Assembly: GCF_001458215.1 (NCBI RefSeq)
Contig: NZ_CYTW01000007.1
Location: 62,001-126,000, forward strand
Reading direction: 5' to 3'
From: Shimia thalassica
GTDB taxonomy: Bacteria > Pseudomonadota > Alphaproteobacteria > Rhodobacterales > Rhodobacteraceae
DNA length: 64,000 nt
Shown one piece after another: positions 33,568-41,961 of the stretch. Position 1 is the stretch's first letter. Every line of letters begins with the position of its first letter. Made by a program: the position numbers and the translations under genes. The notes under the pieces are model-generated. The model did no database searches. It had not been told where the DNA came from and saw only the letters and a program-made list of their open reading frames with translations.

Positions 33568-34533
33568 GTGCAGATTTCAGTTACGCGTGACGTGTTTAAA
33601 TTGGCGCAAGTGTTTACGATTTCCCGAGGATCGCGGACAGAAGCCAAAGTGCTCACCGTGAAAATCACGGACGGCGACTTTGCCGGGTGGGGCGAATGTG
33701 TGCCCTATGCCCGTTACGATGAAACGCTTGAAAGTGTAACTGCCGAGATCGAGAGCCTGCCGGCCGAGTTTGACCGGATGGCGCTGTATGATCTGTTGCC
33801 AGCCGGAGCTGCGCGCAACGCGGTGGATTGTGCGCTTTGGGATCTAGAGGCCAAGAAAGCAGGCAAACCCGCTTGGGAGCTTGCCGGCCTGTCGGCGCCG
33901 GGTCCCGAGGTGACAGCGTATACATTGTCGCTCGGTACGCCGAAAAGCATGCAGGAACAAGCCGCGAAAAACGCCTTTCGTCCTTTGCTGAAAATCAAAC
34001 TGGGCACGCCCGACGATATGCCGCGCCTCGAAGCGGTTCGTGCCGGTGCGCCGAACTCAACCATCATCGTCGACGCCAACGAAGGCTGGAGCGCAGAGGT
34101 TTATGCCGATCTGGCGCCCCATCTTGTGCGGCTTGGCGTGGCGCTGGTTGAACAGCCTTTGCCGGCTGGTGATGATGACGCCCTGCTGGGCATGGACCGC
34201 CCCGTGCCGGTCTGTGCGGACGAAAGCTGTCATGACCGCAACAGCCTTGCCAAGCTGAAAGGCAAATACGACGTCGTCAACATCAAGCTTGATAAGACCG
34301 GCGGCTTGACAGAAGCCTTGGCTTTGCGGGACGCGGCGTTGGCTGAAGGCTATGATGTCATGGTCGGATGTATGGTTGGCTCGTCGCTCGCGATGGCGCC
34401 TGCGACACTGGTTGCACAGGGCGCTGTTGTGACGGATCTTGACGGCCCGTTGCTGTTGGCCGAGGATCGCGAGACGCCCTTGTTGTTTGATGCCGAGGGC
34501 GTACATCCGCCCAAGGCTGCGCTGTGGGGATGA
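33568..34533 (+). CDS. dgcA: N-acetyl-D-glutamate racemase DgcA (enolase superfamily)
   Basis: The GTG at 33568 gives 321 residues. The protein has the enolase-superfamily dipeptide-epimerase build: a capping domain, then catalytic lysines in LLKIKLGT, metal ligands in IIVDANEGW, ALVEQPLPAG and VCADESCHD, and the second catalytic lysine in VNIKLDKTGG. It therefore abstracts an alpha proton from either face. Earlier annotation of such proteins is L-Ala-D/L-Glu epimerase; the dgcN neighbour supports the N-acetyl-D-Glu racemase assignment. The two genes are likely one transcript. Confidence 0.88.
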   Translation: MQISVTRDVFKLAQVFTISRGSRTEAKVLTVKITDGDFAGWGECVPYARYDETLESVTAEIESLPAEFDRMALYDLLPAGAARNAVDCALWDLEAKKAGKPAWELAGLSAPGPEVTAYTLSLGTPKSMQEQAAKNAFRPLLKIKLGTPDDMPRLEAVRAGAPNSTIIVDANEGWSAEVYADLAPHLVRLGVALVEQPLPAGDDDALLGMDRPVPVCADESCHDRNSLAKLKGKYDVVNIKLDKTGGLTEALALRDAALAEGYDVMVGCMVGSSLAMAPATLVAQGAVVTDLDGPLLLAEDRETPLLFDAEGVHPPKAALWG

Positions 34534-34625
34534 TCCGGCCGGGGCAATCGGCCCTGGCCACTCGGTTGATAGGGCGGGATGATCTGTTTACGGTCGAGAC
34601 GACTGTTTTTCAGGGGTGTCGCGTT

Positions 34626-35453
34626 ATGAAAGCTGCCGTTTCCAAGCTGATATCGCTGTGTCTGGCAGTGTTTTTCCTGTCCACGGCAACAGCCTCGGCG
34701 CAAGGCACCTGGACGGTGACGCTGACGTCGAAACAAGCCAAAGAACTGAAAGAGCTCAAGTCTTCCAAGGCACACACAGCCATGGCTGTGTCGCCTGATG
34801 GTCCTTGGGGCACACGTTGGGGCGTGCGCTCTGCGGATGCGGCAGGGGCCGAGGCATTGGGAAACTGCCGCGCTTTTCTGAAAAAGGGCCTTAGGGATTG
34901 TGTTCTGTATTCCGTGAACGGACTCGTTGTGGCGGACCCTGTGGTCAAGACAAGCAAAGTATCGGCCGTGTACAAGCCCGTGGACGGCAAGGCGGCTCCC
35001 GGTATTTTCGGTCGGGCGAATGTCAATTTCGTCGGGAATGTGCAAGCGGCCGAGGCGGACATGACCGCCCTTTTGGCCAATCCGGCACACCGCAGCAATC
35101 TTCGCCGTGACGCGACGCTAGAGGGCATGCTGCGCGAACGCAGCTTTATGAACACCAAGAAACGCGGTTTTGCCATTTGGTTCGAAAAGGGCCGTGGCGC
35201 GCAGTACTCGGCGTCCAATAACGGGACGCTGAAAATGTACTTCGGGGATTGGCTTGGCACCCGTGACGGTCTCGTCTGTATGTTCGACAGCGTCTGGGAT
35301 TCGGGCAAGGCCGTCGGAACGCGCTGTCTGGTCATTCATCAGATCAACAAGGGCGCGGCGGATTTTTCATGGCCGGGATCGGGCCACGGGACAACAACAG
35401 TGCGCAAGGGCCAGATCATCGCAGGGGACGCCCGTCGGGGCGCCGTGCGTTGA
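34626..35453 (+). CDS. Secreted protein of unknown function
   Basis: The ATG at 34626 follows AGGGG and gives 275 residues with a clear Sec signal peptide (LISLCLAVFFLSTATASAQ, cleaved near residue 24). The frame is open back to 34524, which would overlap dgcA. The mature part has a first half with a cysteine pair (GNCRAFLKKGLRDCVLY) of the kind seen in small SH3-like or DUF4189-like secreted domains, and a second half with GRGAQYSASNNGTLKMYFGD and VCMFDSVWDSGKAVG. No family could be named. It sits between dgcA and the D-amino-acid transaminase on the same strand, but its link with them is unknown. Confidence 0.75.
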   Translation: MKAAVSKLISLCLAVFFLSTATASAQGTWTVTLTSKQAKELKELKSSKAHTAMAVSPDGPWGTRWGVRSADAAGAEALGNCRAFLKKGLRDCVLYSVNGLVVADPVVKTSKVSAVYKPVDGKAAPGIFGRANVNFVGNVQAAEADMTALLANPAHRSNLRRDATLEGMLRERSFMNTKKRGFAIWFEKGRGAQYSASNNGTLKMYFGDWLGTRDGLVCMFDSVWDSGKAVGTRCLVIHQINKGAADFSWPGSGHGTTTVRKGQIIAGDARRGAVR

Positions 35454-35517
35454 CAAAATGGCCTTATGCACCGAAACAACAACGAAGCAGATGACTTAGC
35501 GGAGAAGACAGAGAACC

Positions 35518-36378
35518 ATGACCAGAACCGTTTATGTAAATGGCGAGTACCTGCCAGAAACCGAAGCGAAAATCTCGATCTTTGACCGGGGGTTCCTGAT
35601 GGCGGACGCGGTCTATGAAGTGACCAGCGTGCTGGACGGCAAGCTGATCGACTTTGAAGGCCATGCCGTGCGTCTCAAACGGTCTTTGGATGAACTGGAC
35701 ATGGCCGAGCCATGCACCAAAGAGGAATTGCTGGAAATTCACCGCAAGCTGGTTGAAGCCAACGATATCGTCGAAGGCCTGATCTATTTGCAGGTAACAC
35801 GCGGGTCGGACGGTGATCGTGATTTCGTTTTCCCGTCCGAAGACACCAAACCCACCATCGTTCTTTTCACACAGAACAAGCCGGGTCTGGCCGACAGCCC
35901 TGCTTCCAAAAAAGGCGCAAAAATCATCTCGATCGAAGACATCCGCTGGGGTCGTCGTGACATCAAAACGGTTCAGCTTCTCTATCCGTCGATGGGCAAG
36001 ATGATGGCCAAGAAAGCCGGTGCCGACGATGCGTGGATGATCGAAGACGGTTACGTGACCGAGGGCACATCGAACAACGCCTATTTCGTCAAGAACGGCA
36101 AGATCGTGACCCGTCCTTTGTCCAATGACATCCTGCACGGGATCACCCGCAAAGCTGTGCTGCGCATGGCCCAGGAAGCCCAAATGGAAATCGAAGAACG
36201 TTTGTTCACGATTGAGGAAGCCAAGGAAGCGGATGAAGCTTTCACAACATCTGCTTCGGCTTTTGTGATGCCGGTAGTCGAAATCGATGGCGTGACATTG
36301 GGCGACGGAACACCGGGCCCGATCGCCAAACGTCTGCGCGAAATTTATCTCGACGAAAGCCTCAAAGCAGCGATCTGA
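35518..36378 (+). CDS. dat: D-amino-acid transaminase
   Basis: This 286-residue fold-type IV PLP enzyme moves the amino group between D-amino acids and 2-oxoglutarate or pyruvate. The N-terminus RTVYVNGEYLPETEAKISIFDRGF and the strand MADAVYEVTSVLDG are typical of D-amino-acid rather than branched-chain transaminases. The PLP lysine is in RRDIKTVQLL (about residue 150), the phosphate-binding glutamate and threonine in EGTSNNAYFV. It lies about 1 kb after dgcA on the same strand, supporting a D-amino-acid catabolic neighbourhood. A strong terminator follows. Confidence 0.9.
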   Translation: MTRTVYVNGEYLPETEAKISIFDRGFLMADAVYEVTSVLDGKLIDFEGHAVRLKRSLDELDMAEPCTKEELLEIHRKLVEANDIVEGLIYLQVTRGSDGDRDFVFPSEDTKPTIVLFTQNKPGLADSPASKKGAKIISIEDIRWGRRDIKTVQLLYPSMGKMMAKKAGADDAWMIEDGYVTEGTSNNAYFVKNGKIVTRPLSNDILHGITRKAVLRMAQEAQMEIEERLFTIEEAKEADEAFTTSASAFVMPVVEIDGVTLGDGTPGPIAKRLREIYLDESLKAAI

Positions 36379-36398
36379 TCGCGGCACATCTGATTGGG

Positions 36399-36428
36399 AA
36401 AGGCGGGGCTGGGACCCCGCCTTTTTTG
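36399..36428 (+). terminator. Rho-independent terminator after dat
   Basis: AAAGGCGGGG (36399-36408) pairs with CCCCGCCTTT (36415-36424) around the loop CTGGGA, and the T run continues to 36427. It ends the dgcN-to-dat stretch and lies at the 3' end of the convergent dioxygenase gene. Confidence 0.88.
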
Positions 36429-36429
36429 T

Positions 36430-37224
36430 TTATCCGAACCGAAATCCCGAGGCCGTCACACCACCAAAAATATCGGTCTGGTGATAGATGCGGGTGACGG
36501 GATCGTCTTCGGCAGCCCCCAGTGCGGCGAAGATCGGAACAAAGTGGTCTTCTTTGGCATGACATGTGCGCGCGTGGGGTGCCTGTTCCCAGTTCTGCAA
36601 CACCTGCGTGCGCTCTTCTGGGGGCAGATCAAGGGTTGCGTTCAGCCAGACATCAAAAGCCTCGGAAGGGACCCGCGCCGTTTCATTCATCAGGCGCAGG
36701 TTATGATAGCTGAGACCCGATCCAATGATCAGAACCCCCTGATCCCTAAGCGGGGCAAGGGCGCGCCCAAGGGCAACGTGGGATTCTGGATCATAGTTTT
36801 GATGCATCGAGACCTGAAACAGCGGGACATCTGCATCGGGATACATGATCGCCAAGGGCACAAACGTGCCGTGGTCAAATCCGATGTCCGGATCAAGACG
36901 CGTTGGCAGGTCCGCGTTTGAAATCAACGCTGCGGTTTCTTTGGCAAGATCGGGCGCCCCCGGTGCGGGATAGACCACATCATAGGTTTCCCTTGGAAAA
37001 CCTGAGTAGTCATAAACCATCGGCGGTCTGGCCGCTGACATGACGGCAAAGCTGTCCTGCTCCCAATGTCCCGACACCACGAGGATGGCTTTGGGCTTTG
37101 CAGGCAGCTGTCGGGGCATGTCCCGTAACGATTCCTCAAGGGGGGCAAACTGGTCACGCCAGCTTGGCATCCATGGCCAGGGGCCACCACCGTGAGAGAT
37201 GAAATAGGTGGGCATACGTGTCAT
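36430..37224 (-). CDS. DODA-type extradiol aromatic ring-opening dioxygenase family protein
   Basis: This 264-residue protein belongs to the LigB/YgiD class III dioxygenase family. The first metal-binding histidine is in YFISHGGGPWPW, another in SGHWEQDSFAVM, and the third in GFDHGTFVPLAIMYP; GSGLSYHNLRLM is also conserved. Plant DODA opens the ring of DOPA and bacterial YgiD does so weakly; the physiological substrate here is unknown. It is followed downstream on the same strand by nothing related, and the upstream minus-strand genes are small unknowns. Confidence 0.9.
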   Translation of the reverse strand: MTRMPTYFISHGGGPWPWMPSWRDQFAPLEESLRDMPRQLPAKPKAILVVSGHWEQDSFAVMSAARPPMVYDYSGFPRETYDVVYPAPGAPDLAKETAALISNADLPTRLDPDIGFDHGTFVPLAIMYPDADVPLFQVSMHQNYDPESHVALGRALAPLRDQGVLIIGSGLSYHNLRLMNETARVPSEAFDVWLNATLDLPPEERTQVLQNWEQAPHARTCHAKEDHFVPIFAALGAAEDDPVTRIYHQTDIFGGVTASGFRFG

Positions 37225-37295
37225 CTGATGTCCTTGCAGCGTTATGAATGCGACATCATCAAACTAGCGAATGCGGCGCCTCGATCACACGCCGA

Positions 37296-37320
37296 TGGAC
37301 GCACATGTTTTGTGCGTCCA
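37296..37320. repeat. Perfect 10-bp inverted repeat
   Basis: TGGACGCACA (37296-37305) and TGTGCGTCCA (37311-37320) form a perfect stem with a TGTTT loop, about 20 bases past the DUF1244 stop (37341) on the minus strand. There is no T run on either side, so it is not a classic terminator; it may be a 3'-end stabilising hairpin or an operator for the dioxygenase gene. Confidence 0.5.
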
Positions 37321-37340
37321 TAATCGGGAGCTGGCTCGGT

Positions 37341-37664
37341 TCAGCCTTTGTCCGTGCCGACGTTTTCTTCAAACGCGACTTTGAACGCGGCTTGCTTTTC
37401 TGGGCTCGCGTCGGTCTGATAATTGGCTTTCCACTCGTCCATTGTCATACCGTAGTAGATTTCGCGGGCCTCGTTCTTGTCCATCTCGATGCCGCGCTCG
37501 TTTGCGGCTTCCTGATACCACCGCGAGAGGCAGTTGCGGCAAAAACCGGCAAGATTCATCATGTCGATGTTTTGCACATCTGTGCGCTTTTCCATCAGGT
37601 GCTCGCGCAACGTGCGAAAGGCTGCGGCTTCAAGTTCGATCTGGGTTTGCTTGTCGATGTCCAT
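37341..37664 (-). CDS. DUF1244 family protein
   Basis: This 107-residue protein matches DUF1244: the core RTLREHLMEKRTDVQNIDMM, NLAGFCRNCLSRWYQEAANE and YYGMTMDEWKANYQ is highly conserved among proteobacteria. Two cysteines in GFCRNCLSRW could bind metal. A homologous structure is a small helical bundle, but no function is assigned. No signal peptide or membrane segment. It is preceded by GAGTCTC-type purines and lies alone between the dioxygenase and DUF6868 genes on the same strand. Confidence 0.88.
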   Translation of the reverse strand: MDIDKQTQIELEAAAFRTLREHLMEKRTDVQNIDMMNLAGFCRNCLSRWYQEAANERGIEMDKNEAREIYYGMTMDEWKANYQTDASPEKQAAFKVAFEENVGTDKG

Positions 37665-37754
37665 GTCAGAGACTCCTGCGGAAAAGATGGGGTTGGCTTG
37701 TTGTAAGCGCCCTTGCCAGTCGCAACAAGAGAGCGCAGGTCGCAGGTGGGTGCG

Positions 37755-37997
37755 TCACCCCATCAGGGTGAGCGCAAGCCAAGGCACAAAGGCAAAGACC
37801 AGTGCCAGAACCTTGTACGTCGCAAGCCAGTTAAAATAGGCGCGTTTGACGTCGGCCCGTTCCATATCAAACATATTGGCATGAAGGTTTGTCGCCCAGT
37901 CGCAGGTGACAAGAAGCATCCCGCCCGCAAGCGCCAGAAAACCGAAATTGAGAACGGTCATCCAGCCAAAAAAGGTGGTGAGTGTTTCAACGGTCAT
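37755..37997 (-). CDS. DUF6868 family small membrane protein
   Basis: This 80-residue protein has two hydrophobic segments (LNFGFLALAGGMLLV and YKVLALVFAFVPWLALTLM) flanking a hydrophilic loop with HANMFDMERADVKRAYFNW, the DUF6868 pattern. It is expected in the inner membrane with the loop in one compartment. Families of this kind are common in marine proteobacteria and have no known function. A GGAG-containing site (AAAGGAGCCTCTC) precedes the ATG. Confidence 0.82.
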   Translation of the reverse strand: MTVETLTTFFGWMTVLNFGFLALAGGMLLVTCDWATNLHANMFDMERADVKRAYFNWLATYKVLALVFAFVPWLALTLMG

Positions 37998-38117
37998 GAG
38001 AGGCTCCTTTCGCTGTGGCGTCCACGATATCTTTCAAGAAAGATATGGGGATTGTCAGGCCATTCTGCAAGAAACCCCACATGCGAAACCGCCCGGAAAA
38101 GAACCTGTAATGGCGCT

Positions 38118-38465
38118 TTACAGAGCCCGCTTGCGATAGACCTCGCGCTCCATGTCAACGGGTTCAACGCTTAGGCTGCCAACACCTGTCAGATGTGTGT
38201 GAAGCAGTCGCAACAGATCTTCGGCCAGCCCGGCCTTGGCCTCGGTCGAGCGTCCGGACAGCATTTTGACCGTGAGGTGGGCAAAGGTTTCGGGCGTCAG
38301 GCCAGACCGCACATTTGTGCAGGCAATCGACCTGACCTTGACCGCGGCAGGTGCCGCAGCAAACACCGGATGGGCAGAGGCCAGATCAAATACCGCATCC
38401 ATCAATGCGGTGATGTCGTGGCTTTCCGACAATTCGGATGAATGTTCGAGGATAAGGTGGGGCAT
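38118..38465 (-). CDS. 5-carboxymethyl-2-hydroxymuconate isomerase family protein
   Basis: This 115-residue protein is a member of the tautomerase superfamily (CHMI, HpaF type). The catalytic Pro follows the initiator Met (MPHLILEHSSEL), and the pattern VRSIACTNVRSG, then LTVKMLSGRSTEAKAGLAED, fits the family. In homoprotocatechuate degradation CHMI isomerises the ring-cleavage product, but no other hpa gene is here, so the true substrate is open. It starts three bases after the stop-to-start gap of the upstream N-formylglutamate amidohydrolase-like gene (38469), implying one transcript. Confidence 0.85.
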   Translation of the reverse strand: MPHLILEHSSELSESHDITALMDAVFDLASAHPVFAAAPAAVKVRSIACTNVRSGLTPETFAHLTVKMLSGRSTEAKAGLAEDLLRLLHTHLTGVGSLSVEPVDMEREVYRKRAL

Positions 38466-38468
38466 AAT

Positions 38469-39218
38469 TTAAAGTCCTGTCCGTTCAAGAACATCGTTGA
38501 GCATTGGGGCAAGGCGTTCGGCCCATGCGTTTTGCTTGGGGTCGGTGTCGATCTCGTCGTGGCGCAGCTCGATCAGCGTATTGAGGTGCGGCGTGTCCTT
38601 GCTAAAGCAGTGACTGTCAATTGAATCGCCCAACAGGTGACCGGCATAGGGTTCATTGTCCCCAACGGTCAGGTCGCTTTCTTCCTGCAACCGCTCGATA
38701 AAGGGAAGGCTGAAGCGGTCTTCCTGTGGCGCATGCAGGATGCCGATTTCCCACGGACGAGAGGCGCGGCCGTTCAACTTTGGTGAAAAACTGTGCATGG
38801 CGATGATAATGGGGTCTTCGCGTTCTGCGACCAGTTCACCATATGCTTTGTGATAGGGGCGGTAATAGGCCTCTTTGCGGCGCTCGATCTCGGCCTCGTC
38901 GATATAGCGGTTGGCCGGAATGATTGTGCCGTCATAAAGGTGCATCACGAGGGTTGGATCATCCTCGCCGCGATTGGGGTCAATCACCAAACGCGAAAAA
39001 TTCGATGCAATAACCGGAGCATCCAGAAGCTCTCCTAACCGTAGAGAGGTTCCAAGCGCACCGATGTCATAGGCGATGTGGCGCTCCATGTCGGACGGGG
39101 CGAGACCCAGATCGCCATTGTTTATTTCAACCGGAACGTGGTTGGATGCGTGGTCAACGGTGATGAGCCAGCGTGATTTGCGCTCGCGGCCATAGATTTG
39201 AAACGGGTGGTATGTCAT
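38469..39218 (-). CDS. N-formylglutamate amidohydrolase family protein
   Basis: The ATG at 39218 gives 249 residues; the frame is open to 39488 but that would cross the pyk promoter region and look unlike the family. Visible motifs are WLITVDHASNHVP, HIAYDIGALG, VIASNFSRLVIDPNRGEDDP and MHSFSPKLNG, typical of the FGase/HutG-like zinc amidohydrolases. HutG hydrolyses N-formylglutamate in histidine degradation, but no hut genes are present; many Rhodobacteraceae members of this family are orphan. Co-directional with the CHMI-like gene and divergent from pyk. Confidence 0.88.
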   Translation of the reverse strand: MTYHPFQIYGRERKSRWLITVDHASNHVPVEINNGDLGLAPSDMERHIAYDIGALGTSLRLGELLDAPVIASNFSRLVIDPNRGEDDPTLVMHLYDGTIIPANRYIDEAEIERRKEAYYRPYHKAYGELVAEREDPIIIAMHSFSPKLNGRASRPWEIGILHAPQEDRFSLPFIERLQEESDLTVGDNEPYAGHLLGDSIDSHCFSKDTPHLNTLIELRHDEIDTDPKQNAWAERLAPMLNDVLERTGL

Positions 39219-39338
39219 GTGCCTGTCATTTCCTTCCGCAAAAGACTTAGGGTAGTTGTTGTTGGAATGGAATTGGGCGATAAGGCTCAAAGCAGAAGTT
39301 AGCGGTAACAATTGCCGCAAATATGAAAAGACTGGCAG

Positions 39339-40784
39339 ATGAGACGACTGAGAAACGTAAAGATCGTGGCGACGCTGGGTCCAGCTTCGGAAACCTATGA
39401 GATGATCAAGGCCCTGTTCGAGGCCGGAGCAGATGTGTTCCGACTCAATATGAGCCACGGCACGCACGACGAAATTCGTGAAAAGCACCGGATCATTCGC
39501 CAGATCGAAAAGGAACTGGACAGTCCGATTTCAATTCTGGCGGATTTGCAGGGCCCGAAATTGCGCGTTGGCGTATTCGCAAACGAAGCCGAAGACTTGG
39601 CCGATGGCGACAGTTTCCGGTTGGACCTTGATCCGGCAGAAGGCTCATCCGCGCGGGTCTGCCTTCCGCATCCCGAAATTTTTGCAGCACTCAAGCCCGG
39701 TTCGACACTGCTGGTGAATGACGGCAAGATTCGGTTGCAAGTGGACGCCTGCGGAGAAGATTTTGCCGACTGTACCGTTATTGCAGGCGGTCAAATTTCG
39801 AATCGCAAAGGTGTGAACGTGCCGGATGTGCTGTTGCCTTTGGCGGCCTTGTCCGAAAAAGACCGCGATGATCTCGAATTTGCCTGCGGTCTGGGTGTGG
39901 ATTGGCTTGCCCTGTCGTTCGTCCAGCGTCCCGAGGATGTCGAAGAAGCACGCAAGCTGACACAGGGGCGGGCTGCGATCCTGTCCAAAATCGAAAAACC
40001 GTCTGCGGTCGAAGCATTTGAAAGCATTCTCGCCGTCTCCGACGGAATCATGGTCGCACGCGGTGATCTCGGGGTCGAACTGCCGGTAAGCCATGTGCCG
40101 CCGATCCAGAAAAGGCTGGTGCGCAAATGCCGGTATGCGGCCAAGCCGGTCATCGTCGCCACGCAAATGCTGGAAAGCATGATCGACAGCCCGATGCCCA
40201 CCCGCGCCGAGGTGTCCGATGTCTCGAACGCGATCTACGAAGGGGCGGATGCGATTATGCTGTCTGCCGAATCTGCTGCGGGCCATTACCCGATCGAGGC
40301 GATTTCGACGATGAACGCGGTGGCGGAAGAGGTCGAAAGTGATCCGACCTATCGCGAAATCATCGAAGCCTCGCGGACTGCGCCACGCTCAAGCGTTGCC
40401 GATGCGATTGTTGCCGCGGCGCGCGAAGTTGCGGAAACGACCGAGGTCAAAGCGATTTGCTGCTTTACCGAATCGGGTACGACAGCCCTGAAAATTGCGC
40501 GGGAACGGCCGCGTGTGCCCATCATCGCGATGACATCCCTGCGCGGCACGGCACGCCGCCTGTCTTTGTCATGGGGAACGAACTGCGTCATGACAAGCGA
40601 ACTGGACCGCTTCAAAGGGGCCGTGGTCGCGGCTGCACGGGCTGCAACGGCACATGGATACGCAGGACCCGAAGACCAGATCGTCGTTACAGCGGGCTTG
40701 CCGTTCAATGTTCCGGGCACAACGAACATACTTCGTGTCGCACCGTGTGATGAGCGTTTGATTTATAACATGGAAACAGAGTAG
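39339..40784 (+). CDS. pyk: Pyruvate kinase
   Basis: This 481-residue enzyme makes pyruvate and ATP from phosphoenolpyruvate and ADP. Conserved elements are KIVATLGPAS near the start, FRLNMSHGTHDE, DLQGPKLRVG, the catalytic lysine in AILSKIEKPSAVE, the signature MVARGDLGVELP, and KPVIVATQMLESM. The C-terminal allosteric domain is present (AICCFTESGTTALKIARERP). The length is normal for bacterial type I/II enzymes. It leads a plus-strand run with a small membrane protein and ribosomal genes. Confidence 0.96.
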   Translation: MRRLRNVKIVATLGPASETYEMIKALFEAGADVFRLNMSHGTHDEIREKHRIIRQIEKELDSPISILADLQGPKLRVGVFANEAEDLADGDSFRLDLDPAEGSSARVCLPHPEIFAALKPGSTLLVNDGKIRLQVDACGEDFADCTVIAGGQISNRKGVNVPDVLLPLAALSEKDRDDLEFACGLGVDWLALSFVQRPEDVEEARKLTQGRAAILSKIEKPSAVEAFESILAVSDGIMVARGDLGVELPVSHVPPIQKRLVRKCRYAAKPVIVATQMLESMIDSPMPTRAEVSDVSNAIYEGADAIMLSAESAAGHYPIEAISTMNAVAEEVESDPTYREIIEASRTAPRSSVADAIVAAAREVAETTEVKAICCFTESGTTALKIARERPRVPIIAMTSLRGTARRLSLSWGTNCVMTSELDRFKGAVVAAARAATAHGYAGPEDQIVVTAGLPFNVPGTTNILRVAPCDERLIYNMETE

Positions 40785-40813
40785 TTTCCCCGTCAGCAGG
40801 GAGACGTGCGGTC

Positions 40814-41038
40814 ATGAACACCGACTATTTGTTGACGATTGGAATGTTAATTGGTTTGTTTTCCATCCCGGCCATGTTGTCGGCCTATGCTGATTTGCGG
40901 CCGCCAAGGTTTTCAATGGCGGCCTTCATTCTGGCGATGGCACTGATGGCTTATGCCTATGCGAGCCATCCGGGCGGATACGATGCTGCGGATATTCCCA
41001 ATGTCGTGGTGTCGGTGATCGCAGATATCATCAAATAA
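40814..41038 (+). CDS. Small membrane protein, conserved in Rhodobacterales type
   Basis: This 74-residue protein starts 29 bases after pyk, behind CAGGGAGACG. It has two hydrophobic segments ([20 protein letters not shown] and [15 protein letters not shown]) and a short C-terminal tail with [11 protein letters not shown]. No named family was recognised. Codon use is like the neighbours, and it probably lies in the pyk transcript. Function unknown; the shape is that of a small inner-membrane protein. Confidence 0.7.
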   Translation: MNTDYLLTIGMLIGLFSIPAMLSAYADLRPPRFSMAAFILAMALMAYAYASHPGGYDAADIPNVVVSVIADIIK

Positions 41039-41145
41039 CCCCTTGCTCTGCTGAGGATTGCGCCGTATATGGCCCCTCTGTGCGCGCGACCGGCCCGAGA
41101 GGCATGCCGAGTCGCGTTTCGAACCGATCATCTAAGGAGACGGAA

Positions 41146-41346
41146 ATGCCCAAGATGAAGACAAAGTCGAGTGCTAAAAAGCGCTTTAAAGTGACTGCCA
41201 CTGGTAAAGTGCTGGCTGGTCAGGCCGGTAAACGCCACGGCATGATCAAACGTACTCGCAAATTCATTCGCAACGCTCGCGGAACCACCACGCTGTCGGC
41301 CCCCGACGCAAAGATCGTCAAGGGCTTCATGCCCTACGACCGCTAA
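41146..41346 (+). CDS. rpmI: 50S ribosomal protein L35
   Basis: This 66-residue basic protein ([20 protein letters not shown], ending KGFMPYDR) is bL35. The ATG at 41146 follows AAGGAGA; the frame is open from 41080 but the family starts here. rplT follows 14 bases later, the usual rpmI-rplT pair. infC, often just upstream, is not in this position. Confidence 0.97.
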   Translation: MPKMKTKSSAKKRFKVTATGKVLAGQAGKRHGMIKRTRKFIRNARGTTTLSAPDAKIVKGFMPYDR

Positions 41347-41360
41347 GAGGAGTTTGAGAG

Positions 41361-41726
41361 ATGTCCCGAGTAAAAAGTGGTGTAGTCACCCACGCCCGTC
41401 ACAAAAAAGTCGTTAAGGCCGCTAAAGGCTACTACGGTCGTCGCAAGAATACCTTCAAGGTAGCGTCGCAGGCCGTCGACAAGGCGAACCAGTACGCAAC
41501 ACGTGACCGGAAGCAGCGCAAGCGTAACTTCCGTGCCCTGTGGATCCAGCGTATCAACGCTGCTGTGCGTTCGCACGACGAGGCTCTGACATATTCGCGC
41601 TTCATCAACGGCCTGAACCTGGCTGGTATCGAAGTGGACCGTAAAGTGTTGGCCGATCTGGCCGTACACGAGCCAGAAGCTTTTGCTGCGATCGTTGATC
41701 AAGCAAAAGGCGCGCTGGCCGCCTAA
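41361..41726 (+). CDS. rplT: 50S ribosomal protein L20
   Basis: This 121-residue protein is bL20, an early 23S rRNA-binding assembly protein. The sequence shows [40 protein letters not shown] and the C-terminal [19 protein letters not shown] ribosome site GAGGAG precedes the ATG. A terminator follows within 60 bases, so pheS, which usually follows in the same operon, is separated here. Confidence 0.97.
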   Translation: MSRVKSGVVTHARHKKVVKAAKGYYGRRKNTFKVASQAVDKANQYATRDRKQRKRNFRALWIQRINAAVRSHDEALTYSRFINGLNLAGIEVDRKVLADLAVHEPEAFAAIVDQAKGALAA

Positions 41727-41752
41727 GCTATTCCCTTTACTGGGAAATGAAG

Positions 41753-41784
41753 CGCCGCTGATCGCAAGATCGGCGGCGTTTTTG
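41753..41784 (+). terminator. Rho-independent terminator after rplT
   Basis: CGCCGCTGATC (41753-41763) and GATCGGCGGCG (41768-41778) form an 11-bp stem with one G-U pair and a GCAA tetraloop, followed by TTTTT. It ends the rpmI-rplT transcript before the Hint-domain gene. Confidence 0.88.
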
Positions 41785-41961
41785 CGTATATACCCCGCCT
41801 GACCCGGGCATTGTGTCCGCGTTTGTGGCGCGCAAAAGACCAGCGGGTACAAAAAGCCAAATTTTCTCCATTTTTTTGATGAACTCATGCCGTACCTGAA
41901 TGGGATGTGAGTAGTTGGTGTGTGATGCATCCCCTGTCGTAACGAGTAGTTGGAGCCTTCA

